Of a DNA stretch of 47,694 nucleotides, positions 5,634 to 12,207 are shown one piece after another. Made by a program: the position numbers and the translations under genes. The number at the start of each line of letters is the position of its first letter. Positions within the stretch are counted from its first letter, which is position 1. Source of the stretch: a virus; the IMG/VR virus record IMGVR_UViG_3300046660_000780, positions 1 to 47,694 of that record, one strand, 5' to 3'. The notes beneath the pieces were generated by a model. The model was not told the origin of the DNA. It worked only from the letters and a program-made list of their open reading frames with translations, and did no database searches.

Positions 5634-8313
5634 CGGCTTGCTCCTCTTCGGTTTCGGATTGTTCGGGCTCGATGAGGTTGCCGTCTTCGAGGTGGTCCTC
5701 GGCCCAGAAGGCGGCGGCTTCCCTGGCGCCTGCGCGCGTGAAGTCGAGATCGTCGGGATCGTCGGCTTGCAGGCGCGCCCGGACCTTGTCGGCGAACGCG
5801 GGCGCACGCATTGGCGGCACGCCGTGGCGACCGATGAGCTCGCCCGTGATCCAGCTCTCGTATTCGACCCAGTCCTTGGCCTCGTGATCATCGTCCAAGT
5901 CCGACTTGGGCCAGCATCCTGTGAGGGCGGCGATCGCCAGGCGGGCCATGCGGGCTGCGACCGACTGACCGTCGACGACGGATCCTGACCGCGCTGCACC
6001 GAGCGTGGCGAAATTCCAGCCATTGGGCGGAGCCAAGAACGGCCCTTGCTGGCCGCGTTCCGCCAGGATCGCCTGGACGCGATCTCGAAGATCGTCCCAA
6101 GCGAGATCGGGCCCCTGCTCCTCGAGCTCAGCCACCCTCGCCTCGATCTCCGCCGCCTTTGCGGCGCGCACGCTGGCGACCTGGCTCTGCTTCTTGGCTT
6201 CGGCCTCGTCGGCTTCCATCGCGGCCTTGCCTTCCGGCGTCGGCTCAAACGGGCCGTTCAACCAGGCCGTCGCGTATTGCCGAGCGCGGCGGTCGTGCTC
6301 AGCTTCGGCCTGCCCGATGACCTTGGATCGCAGGTCGTGCAGGGCCTTTGATCGTTCGCCTGCCTTGTCGAGGTCGGCGCAAAGGCGCCTGAGCAGCTTC
6401 TCGGTGTCGCCGGCGAACTGCGGCCGGATGCGCAGGAGACCGTCCTTGCGCCAGCAGCTGAAGCGCCCCAACAGACCGGCGTCCTGCAGCGTCTTGATCT
6501 CTTCCTCGCCCTGACCGGCCTGGATCGGCGCTCCGTAGTGGCGTGGTTGGTCGCCGTAATACTCGTTGCCGGGTTGGCGCTTCCAGCTGTCGTAGACCTC
6601 GAACAGGACCAGGGTCAGGGCGTCGGAGATCTCAGGCGGCGGCGCGTCCGGCTTCTCGTTCAGCCATGCGGTCTGGCACTCCCCTTCCCGTTCCATGTCG
6701 TCGATGTCTTCCTCGGCGATCCCTGCGTCCCGCAGCGCCGTACGGATGGCGTCAGGGAGCTCCTCCGGCGCCTCGGCGAAGCGGCGGGCCAGCTCCACGC
6801 CGGGGCGCAAGAGCACGACTTGCCAGGGGTGGCTGGTGTCGAAGAGCGCGTAACCTCCGGCGACCAGGCCGACGGCCACGGGATGCTCCTCGCGGTTCGC
6901 CATGGGATTGATTGGGCGCGTGACCCTGGTCGTCGGCCCCAGCGGCGACGCCTTTCCCGGATGGGCGTGCGCCCGGTAGGCGATCTCCAGGACGGCGACC
7001 ACGAGATCCGGATCGACTTCCTCGACGGGGGTGGCCGCGGCGATTGCCTCCTCGAGCTCTATTTGGGCAGGCGTCGTGACCGCCTCGCCGGTAACCGCGA
7101 ACGTGGTGCGGCGGGCGTTGAGCCAAGGCGTTATGAACCCCTCGTCATCGATCAACGCACCGTGCTGCTCGGCGTTGAACGCCTCATGTCGCAACGACTT
7201 CTCGATCGAAAGCAGCTCTTCCGACGACTTGCCGGCGGTGAACTTTTCCCACCAGCGCAGACCTTGATCAGTGTTGCGCACGACGGATCGGAGTGACCCC
7301 CCGATCGGCACGACCTGCGGGTCGATCAGCTGGGCGTGGACCAGCTCGCGGAAGCTGATTGCTTGCTCATCAGAGCTGCGAAGAACCCACAATGCGCCGT
7401 GCGGGAGGTCACCGGTCACCGGCTGTTCGTTGAACTTCCGCTTGAGCTCGAACATCGCCAAGCGCGTGGGAGCGCTCAGCGGCTTAGCCTCACGGATGCT
7501 GTCGCGAAGGTCCTCCCATTTGCCGCCCGCCAGGTACTTGTCGATCGCGCCCTGTTCGGCCTTGGTCGCGATCCGGATCTTGTCCTGGACGTCGCGGACG
7601 CCAGTTTCGGCGCCCTCGCGGGCGCGACCCAGCTTGTAGGCGATGGCGCGGGCCGACAGACCGGTCTCGTCGGCATAGGCCTTGAGCGCCTTGGCGTCTT
7701 CCCAGGGCGACAGCCCCTCGCGCTGGCTGTTCTCGACCAGGCCGATAAACAGGGCTTCGGCCCGGGTGGCCTCGCGCTCGGTGTAGGGAAGTCCTTCGGC
7801 CAGCGAGGCCGGCAGCCGGCCTTCCTCGGCCAGCTGCTGGCAGGCCCGAACGCGCTGTTCGCCCGCATGCAGCATGCGAGCGCCGTTCGCATCCGGCGGG
7901 TAGAGGATGATCGCCTGCAGCAGCCCGCCGGCTTCAACGATGGTGTCGGCCAGGCCGTCGATGAAGATCCGCGACACCGACTTGCGTGGGTTGTCCGGAT
8001 TGAACTGGATCCGATCCAGCGGCCAGACCGGCATGCCGGTGACGGCTCCGTCGGGATTGGCCGCGCGGTCCAGGGCGGCGACGACTTCGACGCCCTCCTC
8101 CGTCAGGACATAGGTCGTGCCGTCCTGGCCTTCGGTGGCGATCGACATCAGCCCTTCGTCGCGGAGGCGGCGAAGATCGCGGCGAATGCTGCCGGCGTCG
8201 CCGCCGATCGCCTGCTGTACCGTGCTGGCCTTGATCGGCAGTCGCCGCTCCAGCGCCAGGCGAAGGATCGCCTCGGTCGAAAGGACCAGGGCGGTGATCG
8301 GTTGCGACGTCAT
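5617..8313 (-). CDS. ParB/Spo0J-like protein with long C-terminal extension
   Basis: 898 residues. N-terminal winged-helix-like segment (about 1-85, ALERRLPIKASTVQQAIGGDAGSIRRDLRRLRDEG). ParB N-domain at about 95-200: NPDNPRK, then AGGLLQAIILYP and GEQRVRACQQL, which matches the GERR(x)RA nucleotide-binding box with Gln in place of the second-position Arg. The HTH region (about 215-270: SPWEDAKALKAYADETGLSARAIAYKLGR) follows. The remaining 600 or so residues match nothing I recognise and include a coiled stretch (EADEAEAKKQSQVASVRAAKAAEIEARVAELEEQ). ParB-family domains bind DNA and can hydrolyse CTP. There is no ParA nearby, so this is more likely a regulator, DNA-organising or nuclease-type ParB than a partition protein. 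It contains palindrome copy 7875-7891. ATGA overlap with the gene upstream. Confidence 0.85.
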   Translation of the reverse strand: MTSQPITALVLSTEAILRLALERRLPIKASTVQQAIGGDAGSIRRDLRRLRDEGLMSIATEGQDGTTYVLTEEGVEVVAALDRAANPDGAVTGMPVWPLDRIQFNPDNPRKSVSRIFIDGLADTIVEAGGLLQAIILYPPDANGARMLHAGEQRVRACQQLAEEGRLPASLAEGLPYTEREATRAEALFIGLVENSQREGLSPWEDAKALKAYADETGLSARAIAYKLGRAREGAETGVRDVQDKIRIATKAEQGAIDKYLAGGKWEDLRDSIREAKPLSAPTRLAMFELKRKFNEQPVTGDLPHGALWVLRSSDEQAISFRELVHAQLIDPQVVPIGGSLRSVVRNTDQGLRWWEKFTAGKSSEELLSIEKSLRHEAFNAEQHGALIDDEGFITPWLNARRTTFAVTGEAVTTPAQIELEEAIAAATPVEEVDPDLVVAVLEIAYRAHAHPGKASPLGPTTRVTRPINPMANREEHPVAVGLVAGGYALFDTSHPWQVVLLRPGVELARRFAEAPEELPDAIRTALRDAGIAEEDIDDMEREGECQTAWLNEKPDAPPPEISDALTLVLFEVYDSWKRQPGNEYYGDQPRHYGAPIQAGQGEEEIKTLQDAGLLGRFSCWRKDGLLRIRPQFAGDTEKLLRRLCADLDKAGERSKALHDLRSKVIGQAEAEHDRRARQYATAWLNGPFEPTPEGKAAMEADEAEAKKQSQVASVRAAKAAEIEARVAELEEQGPDLAWDDLRDRVQAILAERGQQGPFLAPPNGWNFATLGAARSGSVVDGQSVAARMARLAIAALTGCWPKSDLDDDHEAKDWVEYESWITGELIGRHGVPPMRAPAFADKVRARLQADDPDDLDFTRAGAREAAAFWAEDHLEDGNLIEPEQSETEEEQADAAVA
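7875..7891. repeat. Dispersed palindrome copy 4
   Basis: One mismatch (CGTTCGC in the right arm); in the ParB-like gene, encoding ANGARM. Confidence 0.75.
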
Positions 8314-8855
8314 TCGTCGTCTCCAGCAAGGTCGGTTTCGGAAAGGGGTTGGCCGGCGGGCTCTTCGCCCAGCTCGGCGTCGGCGGACGTGGCCGGCTCG
8401 GCCGCCACGACGCGCGCTTCGGCTGCGTGGCTGGAGCCCAGCGGGTAGAAGCGGCCCTTGACCTGCTCGAGACGCTCGATCGGGCGGCCCCAGACGATGT
8501 TGATCTGGGTGGGCGTGAGCCCGGTGACGAAGGCCAGCTTGGCGCCGACGTCGACGCCGTCGGTGGCCTTGATCCAGGCGCTGTCGAAGCCGCCCTGCTT
8601 GGTCGGGGTGGCGATCAGTTGACGCGGCTCGCGGCCCAGGGCGACGCAGAGGTCGGCCAGGATCCGGCGCGTGGTCTTGCCGCGGACGAAGGTGACGCCG
8701 GCCCCCTTGGGATAGGTGATGGTCACCTCGTCGCTGTCGGCGGTCCCGGCCGGCCGCAGCTCGACGACGTTGGCGCCGCGAGGATCCTGCGCCTCGGGCT
8801 CTCGGCCCATGGCGGCCAGATAGGCGGCCTGCTTGTCGCGGACGCGGGCGTTCAT
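8310..8855 (-). CDS. Hypothetical protein, 181 aa
   Basis: MNARVRDKQAAYLAAMGREPEAQ... The N-terminal 40 residues look disordered. A structured core runs from about 42 to 130 (DEVTITYPKGAGVTFVRGKTTRRILADLC ... DVGAKLAFVTGLTPTQINIVWG), and the tail is acidic. No enzyme motif recognised. Start coupled (ATGA) to the micropeptide upstream; stop coupled (ATGA) to the ParB-like gene. Being directly upstream of the ParB-like protein suggests the two may work together (inference). Confidence 0.7.
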   Translation of the reverse strand: MNARVRDKQAAYLAAMGREPEAQDPRGANVVELRPAGTADSDEVTITYPKGAGVTFVRGKTTRRILADLCVALGREPRQLIATPTKQGGFDSAWIKATDGVDVGAKLAFVTGLTPTQINIVWGRPIERLEQVKGRFYPLGSSHAAEARVVAAEPATSADAELGEEPAGQPLSETDLAGDDE

Positions 8856-8962
8856 CGCGCGGCCTGCTCGAGGAACAGGGCCAGCAGGACCACGCCCGCC
8901 CCGATCGCCACCAGGGCGCGGGACTTGGCGGCCAGGACGGCCGAGCGCCAGGCGGCGTTCAT
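8852..8962 (-). CDS. 36-residue single-span membrane micropeptide
   Basis: MNAAWRSAVLAAKSRALVAIGAGVVLLALFLEQAAR: a positively charged N-terminal half and one hydrophobic helix (about 17-31). Its ATG overlaps the upstream stop (ATGA at 8962-8959) and its TGA overlaps the downstream start (ATGA at 8855-8852). Same architecture and same double coupling as the peptide at 3338-3430, with unrelated sequence. Function unknown. Confidence 0.6.
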   Translation of the reverse strand: MNAAWRSAVLAAKSRALVAIGAGVVLLALFLEQAAR

Positions 8963-9309
8963 TGCGCCGCCGCCGGCGTCTGGGCCAGGCGAGCGGCCAT
9001 GATCCGGACCTCGGCCTTCAGCTGCATCAGCTCGACCAGGTTCGCGGCCGCCTCGAGGCCGGCCGCGAACGCCAGGGCGTCGAGCTCGGCGAAGTTCTGG
9101 CGCACGGCCAAGGCGGCCAGGCGCGCGTCGTCGAAGGTCAGGGTGAAGTGCTGGCCGCCGATGTGCAGGCCCAGGATCCCGATCGGCGCGGCGTCGCCCG
9201 ACAGCAGCACCACGGGCGCGGCATGGACCTTGGCCAGGTGCGTGGCCTTCAGGGCCATCAGGACCAGCGCCACGCGCTCGTCCTGGGCCAGCTGGGCGGG
9301 CGCGGCCAT
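8959..9309 (-). CDS. Hypothetical protein, 116 aa
   Basis: MAAPAQLAQDERVALVLMALKATHLAKVH... An alanine-rich alpha/beta protein with a central beta segment (GILGLHIGGQHFTLTFDDARL) flanked by helices; ends TPAAAQ. No catalytic motif recognised. The start at 9309 overlaps the stop of the XRE gene (TGATG), which excludes the longer in-frame extension upstream. Second gene of the leftward operon; function unknown. Confidence 0.7.
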   Translation of the reverse strand: MAAPAQLAQDERVALVLMALKATHLAKVHAAPVVLLSGDAAPIGILGLHIGGQHFTLTFDDARLAALAVRQNFAELDALAFAAGLEAAANLVELMQLKAEVRIMAARLAQTPAAAQ

Positions 9310-9860
9310 CAGGCGGCCCGCATCGCGGCTTGTTCCCGCGCCCGGACGGCCAGGACGGAATCCCAACGGGCCTCGTCCTCGGCCAGGGCCATCTCCGCCG
9401 TGTTCAGTCCGGCCGCCAGCGCGGCCGTCGGCAGGTCGCCGGCGCCGTCGGCCAGGCGCCGCACCAGACCGGCGACGATCGAGCGGTCCAGGTTGGTCAG
9501 CCGCACGTAGTCCTGGGCGATCTGGGCGCCGTACGGCGAGCTGCCCATCACCGAGAGCGGATCGGGCGACTGCAGGGCCGATCCCTCGGCTGCCTGCAGC
9601 GGGTCGGCCAGGCCCTCGAAGAACCAGGCGATCGGGACCTGCAGCGTGCGGGCCGCGTCATAGAGCTTGGAGGCGCTGACGCGGTTGGCGCCGCGCTCGT
9701 ACTTCTGCACCTGCTGGAAGGTCAGGCCGAGGGCTTCGGCGAGCCGCTCCTGGCTGAGGCCCAGCCCCTTGCGGCGCATGCGGATCCGGGCGCCGACATG
9801 CAGGTCGACCGGGTTGGGGATCTTGGGCTCTTCGGCGTCTCGCGACGGGCTTGCCGACAT
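9309..9860 (-). CDS. XRE-family HTH transcriptional regulator
   Basis: 183 residues. A classic Cro/C1-type HTH at about 18-75: VGARIRMRRKGLGLSQERLAEALGL, then TFQQVQKYERGANRVSASKLYDAARTLQVPIAWFF. This is the alphaproteobacterial XRE style, with the typical FFEGL end. The C-terminal half is helical with no LexA-type peptidase. First gene of the leftward operon, so it may autoregulate that operon or act as an antirepressor or delayed-early switch. Its promoter should lie in 9861-10060, where two operator-like sites are found. Confidence 0.9.
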   Translation of the reverse strand: MSASPSRDAEEPKIPNPVDLHVGARIRMRRKGLGLSQERLAEALGLTFQQVQKYERGANRVSASKLYDAARTLQVPIAWFFEGLADPLQAAEGSALQSPDPLSVMGSSPYGAQIAQDYVRLTNLDRSIVAGLVRRLADGAGDLPTAALAAGLNTAEMALAEDEARWDSVLAVRAREQAAMRAA

Positions 9861-9988
9861 CGGGCGTCTCCTCAGCCCCGCGCCGATCCCCTGTCACGAC
9901 CGCGCCCATGCTGAAGCGCGATCACCGGTCGGACCCTCCGAAGCGACGCGAGCGAGCGGCGCGGATCGGCGCGGGGTTGCGGCCATTG

Positions 9989-10007
9989 ATGTTCGTTATC
10001 CGCACAT
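9989..10007. promoter_or_regulatory. Operator-like site OL1
   Basis: ATGTTCG-TTATC-CGCACAT: 7-base arms with 6 of 7 positions complementary (ATGTTCG against ATGTGCG), 5-base spacer. The same architecture recurs at 10022 and three times between cI and cro. It lies next to the TTGACG (-35-like) of the leftward promoter, so binding should block that promoter (inference). Confidence 0.6.
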
Positions 10008-10021
10008 CGCGTCAAGCTCTA

Positions 10022-10040
10022 AAGTTCGTTTTCCGCACAT
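10022..10040. promoter_or_regulatory. Operator-like site OL2
   Basis: AAGTTCG-TTTTC-CGCACAT. Nearly identical to OL1 and 33 bases from it centre to centre, about three helical turns, which would place two repressor dimers on the same face of the DNA. Confidence 0.55.
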
Positions 10041-10163
10041 TCCAGCTTAGGTCAGCCCCAAGCGGACCCTCTCAATGTTCGCTTTGTGATCGACAGATGA
10101 GCGATTGCCCGGTTGTGGCAGGTGTCCTCGGGCCCTTAAGCTGGGGCGTAACGGGGGAAGACC

Positions 10164-10481
10164 ATGTCGAAAAGCAGCCAGCCCATACCGCCCAGAATCG
10201 GCAGCGGCTTCGGGTACTTTGCAGGCGGCTGGTCTGCGATCCTGCTCGGCCTGTTCGTGGGGTTCGCTTCGTCGGCATCGATGGACCGCGCAGCGGGCTC
10301 GGTGATCGCAAGCGCGCTGGTAGCCGCCGGCGTCGGCATGATCGCCATCGGTTTCTGGGTGAAGCTGTTCGGCCTGGTCGAGCGGCGCCTGTTTGAGATC
10401 GAACGCCGCTTAGCCCCGGAACCGCCCGAAGCGCCGCAGGTCAAGCCCGCCGAGCCGTCGGCGGATCCGTTCCTGGGTTAG
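10164..10481 (+). CDS. Two-span membrane protein in the immunity region
   Basis: 105 residues, MSKSSQPIPPRIGSGFGYFAGG..., with two hydrophobic segments (GGWSAILLGLFVGFASSA and GSVIASALVAAGVGMIAIGFWVKLF), then a charged helix and a proline-rich tail. The start is supported by GGGGGAAG 5 bases upstream. It is transcribed opposite to both neighbours and converges on the repressor gene with a 1-base gap between stops. Single genes in this position next to a repressor are often expressed in the lysogen and can give superinfection exclusion or lysogenic conversion (general knowledge). Exact function not recognised. Confidence 0.75.
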   Translation: MSKSSQPIPPRIGSGFGYFAGGWSAILLGLFVGFASSASMDRAAGSVIASALVAAGVGMIAIGFWVKLFGLVERRLFEIERRLAPEPPEAPQVKPAEPSADPFLG

Positions 10482-10482
10482 C

Positions 10483-11109
10483 CTATCGCTGCAGGTGCAG
10501 GCGCACGGGACGCGCGCTAGTGAGGGTGACGTCCTCGATCGCCGGCGCGTTCGGGCTTTCAAGCGTGTATAGGCCCGGCGCGGAGCCGCGGCGCAGGCGC
10601 TTGACCATGCCAATTCCGTCAACGGTCTCAACGATGCACATGCGCCCGAGACACTCCTGCTCGTTGAATCGCTGCTCGCCACGGATCACGATCACATCGT
10701 GCTCGTCATAGATTGGCCAGCACGACAGGCCATGCACTTCGTAGGCCGTGGCGTCCGTCCAGGAGGCCGGGATCTCGACCACGCGATCCGAGTGGATCTC
10801 ACGCGCCTCGATCTGTGCACCAGCCCCCACCAATCCCGTCACCGGGATCACGCGCGAGTCCGATGCGCCATAGCGCAGGAACGACGGCGAGACGGCGTAA
10901 TGGTCGGCGATCCTGGCGATCACATACTCCGGCGGCTCATGCGAGCCGCTTTCGTACTTGCTGTACTGGGGCCGGCTGACGCCGATGATGTCGGCGAGCT
11001 CTTCCTGCCGGACCCCTTGATTGACGCGCAAGGCCTTCAATCGACCGGCTAGGGTCGACTGGTCGATAGCGACCTTAACCTGACGTAGGGCGCGACGCGC
11101 TTGGGGCAT
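10483..11109 (-). CDS. CI/LexA-like phage repressor (HTH + S24 peptidase)
   Basis: 208 residues from ATG 11109. N-terminal XRE helix-turn-helix at about 20-78 (AGRLKALRVNQGVRQEELADIIGVSRPQYSKYESG). Autocleavage-type linker VGAGA with the expected Ala96-Gly97 bond. S24 peptidase domain with nucleophile Ser129 in VHGLSCWP (Cys replaces the usual Met) and general base Lys170 in GMVKRL. The fold predicts RecA-stimulated self-cleavage and SOS induction of the prophage. Operator-like sites start 20 bases upstream of its start codon, shared with the divergent cro-like gene, so it probably autoregulates. No clear ribosome-binding site; TATTAT at 11155-11150 (minus strand) is a -10 candidate. Confidence 0.95.
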   Translation of the reverse strand: MPQARRALRQVKVAIDQSTLAGRLKALRVNQGVRQEELADIIGVSRPQYSKYESGSHEPPEYVIARIADHYAVSPSFLRYGASDSRVIPVTGLVGAGAQIEAREIHSDRVVEIPASWTDATAYEVHGLSCWPIYDEHDVIVIRGEQRFNEQECLGRMCIVETVDGIGMVKRLRRGSAPGLYTLESPNAPAIEDVTLTSARPVRLHLQR

Positions 11110-11128
11110 GCCCACGCGTATGTCCACA

Positions 11129-11147
11129 ATGTTCGCAGCGCGCACGT
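11129..11147. promoter_or_regulatory. Operator-like site OR3 (cI-proximal)
   Basis: ATGTTCG-CAGCG-CGCACGT. Matches the consensus ATGTTCG-N5-CGCACAT in 13 of 14 arm positions. It overlaps the next site by 4 bases and sits 20 bases upstream of the repressor ATG. Confidence 0.55.
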
Positions 11148-11162
11148 GCATAATACGCACGT
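11144..11162. promoter_or_regulatory. Operator-like site OR2
   Basis: ACGTGCA-TAATA-CGCACGT: the same 7-5-7 geometry, arms complementary at 6 of 7 positions. It covers the TATTAT -10 candidate of the leftward repressor promoter. Confidence 0.5.
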
Positions 11163-11176
11163 CATAGCTTGGCTTA

Positions 11177-11195
11177 ATGTTCGAATCACGCACAT
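11177..11195. promoter_or_regulatory. Operator-like site OR1 (cro-proximal)
   Basis: ATGTTCG-AATCA-CGCACAT: arms identical to OL1. It ends 10 bases before the cro-like start codon and overlaps the presumed -10 of the rightward early promoter, so occupancy should silence the lytic operon. Confidence 0.6.
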
Positions 11196-11214
11196 TCTGC
11201 ACGCCATGCAGAAT
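11194..11214. repeat. Perfect inverted repeat over the cro start codon
   Basis: ATTCTGCA-CGCCA-TGCAGAAT: 8-base perfect arms and a 5-base spacer. The cro-like ATG (11206-11208) lies at the edge of the right arm. Could be a second regulator's operator or an RNA hairpin at the very 5' end of the message. Confidence 0.6.
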
Positions 11215-11460
11215 GAGTCTCCCCTCCGCTGGGTGCGCCGCGAGGTCTTCGGCGCCGACCAGGAAGAGATCGCCGCCATCGGCGGTGTCAGCCGCTCGCG
11301 GGTCTCTCGGTATGAGGGCGGCAGCCCCCTGCCCTATGCGTTCATGCATCGCCTCCGCACCGAGGCCCTCGCGCGCGGCTTGAGCTTCACCGCAGACTGG
11401 TTCTTCGATCCGCCAAATTCGGTCGCAGGTCAGAAGATCGAGCGTGAGGGCGGCCAGTGA
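11206..11460 (+). CDS. Cro-like HTH regulator, 84 aa
   Basis: MQNESPLRWVRREVFGADQEEIAAIGGVSRSRVSRYEGG...: a single short XRE-type HTH (about 8-60) with the recognition helix around VSRSRVSRYE, and a loose tail. Small, single-domain, divergent from a CI-like repressor and first in the rightward early operon, which is exactly the position of cro. The ATG at 11206 is chosen because the domain begins there and longer in-frame starts run through the operators. No Shine-Dalgarno is visible, and the presumed promoter would start transcription at or next to the ATG, so the message may be leaderless. The stop overlaps the next start (GTGA). Confidence 0.85.
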   Translation: MQNESPLRWVRREVFGADQEEIAAIGGVSRSRVSRYEGGSPLPYAFMHRLRTEALARGLSFTADWFFDPPNSVAGQKIEREGGQ

Positions 11461-11705
11461 CACAGCCCGCCTACTCGCCGGCACGTTTGATCGCTCCGGA
11501 ACGGGTCGAGGTCATCGTCGCACTCCCACACGAACTGTCGAGAAACCAACGTTTCTCCAGAATTTCGACAGAGCAATCAAAAAGCTTAACCATGGCTGGC
11601 GGCTATGCGTCGCAGTTGACTTGCCCGCTGTCGCGGCGGTTGGCGGCGATGGCCAGACAACCTGGGATTATGGGTCAAGAGCGCGACGCCGGGGCGTCGC
11701 GATGA
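11457..11705 (+). CDS. Hypothetical protein, 82 aa
   Basis: Reads from GTG 11457, overlapping the cro stop, to TGA 11705, overlapping the ATG of the next gene (ATGA). The coupling at both ends favours it. However, the composition of 11500-11600 is less GC-rich than its surroundings, and an internal ATG (11592) would leave only 37 residues. The protein (MTQPAYSPARLIAPERVEVIV...) is basic and shows no recognisable domain. The region also holds nested inverted repeats (11535-11571). Treat as tentative. Confidence 0.45.
   Translation: MTQPAYSPARLIAPERVEVIVALPHELSRNQRFSRISTEQSKSLTMAGGYASQLTCPLSRRLAAMARQPGIMGQERDAGASR
11535..11571 (+). repeat. Nested inverted repeats inside the early leader region
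   Basis: Outer arms CTGTCGA (11535-11541) and TCGACAG (11565-11571); inner arms GAGAAAC (11540-11546) and GTTTCTC (11551-11557) with loop CAAC. They could form one stem with a bulge in RNA, or be a protein-binding site. No T-tract follows, so it is not a typical terminator. Confidence 0.5.
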
Positions 11706-12019
11706 TCGGCCTGCGCTTCCATGCCCCGCCCCGTCCCCGGCCCGATGATCCGCGTCTGGCGGCCGCGCTGCGCCAGTTCGATGAGGTGCGCCGGTTCCGC
11801 GAGATCGCGGCCGCCAGCCGCCGCCTGGATCGCTGGATGAGCGACCTGCTGGGCCGCCTGCTGGGCCTGATCACCTACGACCTGCCTCGGGCCCCGAGCT
11901 TCCTGACCTTCAGTTGCGCAGGCGGGGCTCCCCTCCCCCGCCTGGTCGCAGGCGTCGACGAGCGCGGCGTGTGTATCGCGCTCGTCGACGGACCTGGCTT
12001 TAGCGGAGACCGGCCATGA
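11702..12019 (+). CDS. Hypothetical protein, 105 aa
   Basis: MIGLRFHAPPRPRPDDPRLAAALRQFDEVRRFREIAAASRRLDRWMSDLL... An arginine-rich helical first half and a C-terminal beta-rich half (PSFLTFSCAGGAPLPRLVAGVDERGVCIALVDG). No family recognised. ATGA coupling with the preceding ORF; strong GC3 bias in this frame supports coding. Rightward early operon. Confidence 0.6.
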   Translation: MIGLRFHAPPRPRPDDPRLAAALRQFDEVRRFREIAAASRRLDRWMSDLLGRLLGLITYDLPRAPSFLTFSCAGGAPLPRLVAGVDERGVCIALVDGPGFSGDRP

Positions 12020-12207
12020 CCTCTCGCGTCTTTGCCTCGCTGGTCAGTCTATGGCGCCGACTGCGCGCCAGACCTGAAGCGTGTGCCGCACACCATCGAA
12101 CACCTGACCCGACGTTCGCACCACTCGGCTGGATAGAGCTTGGCGAGTGCCGTCTCCCCATCCTTCCGCTAGCGGATAGCCCTCAGGGGTCAGGTCAAGA
12201 TGACTGA
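12016..12207 (+). CDS. Doubtful small ORF, 63 aa
   Basis: MTSRVFASLVSLWRRLRARPEAC... starts with ATGA overlap to the preceding gene, which argues for it. However, bases 12044-12207 are also covered by a better-supported minus-strand gene. Only one is likely to be translated in full; a short N-terminal peptide from this frame remains possible. Confidence 0.25.
   Translation: MTSRVFASLVSLWRRLRARPEACAAHHRTPDPTFAPLGWIELGECRLPILPLADSPQGSGQDD

Larger units (their letters stand above)
9861..10163. promoter_or_regulatory. Divergent control region between left operon and 10164 gene
   Basis: No gene seen in these 303 bases. The region holds two full operator-like sites (9989-10007 and 10022-10040), a half site ATGTTCG at 10075-10081, and TTGACG on the minus strand at 10015-10010 that could be the -35 of the leftward operon. 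A leader of about 130 bases would then precede the XRE gene at 9860. The rightward gene at 10164 has GGGGGAAG as its ribosome-binding site. Confidence 0.6.
11110..11205. promoter_or_regulatory. Divergent cI/cro promoter-operator region
   Basis: The 96 bases between the repressor and cro-like start codons contain three operator-like sites (11129-11147, 11144-11162, 11177-11195). A leftward -10 candidate TATTAT (11155-11150) lies inside the middle site. Rightward candidates TTGGCT (11169-11174) and CACATT (11191-11196) flank and overlap the right-hand site. Promoter hexamers are weak matches and are inferred. Confidence 0.65.
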
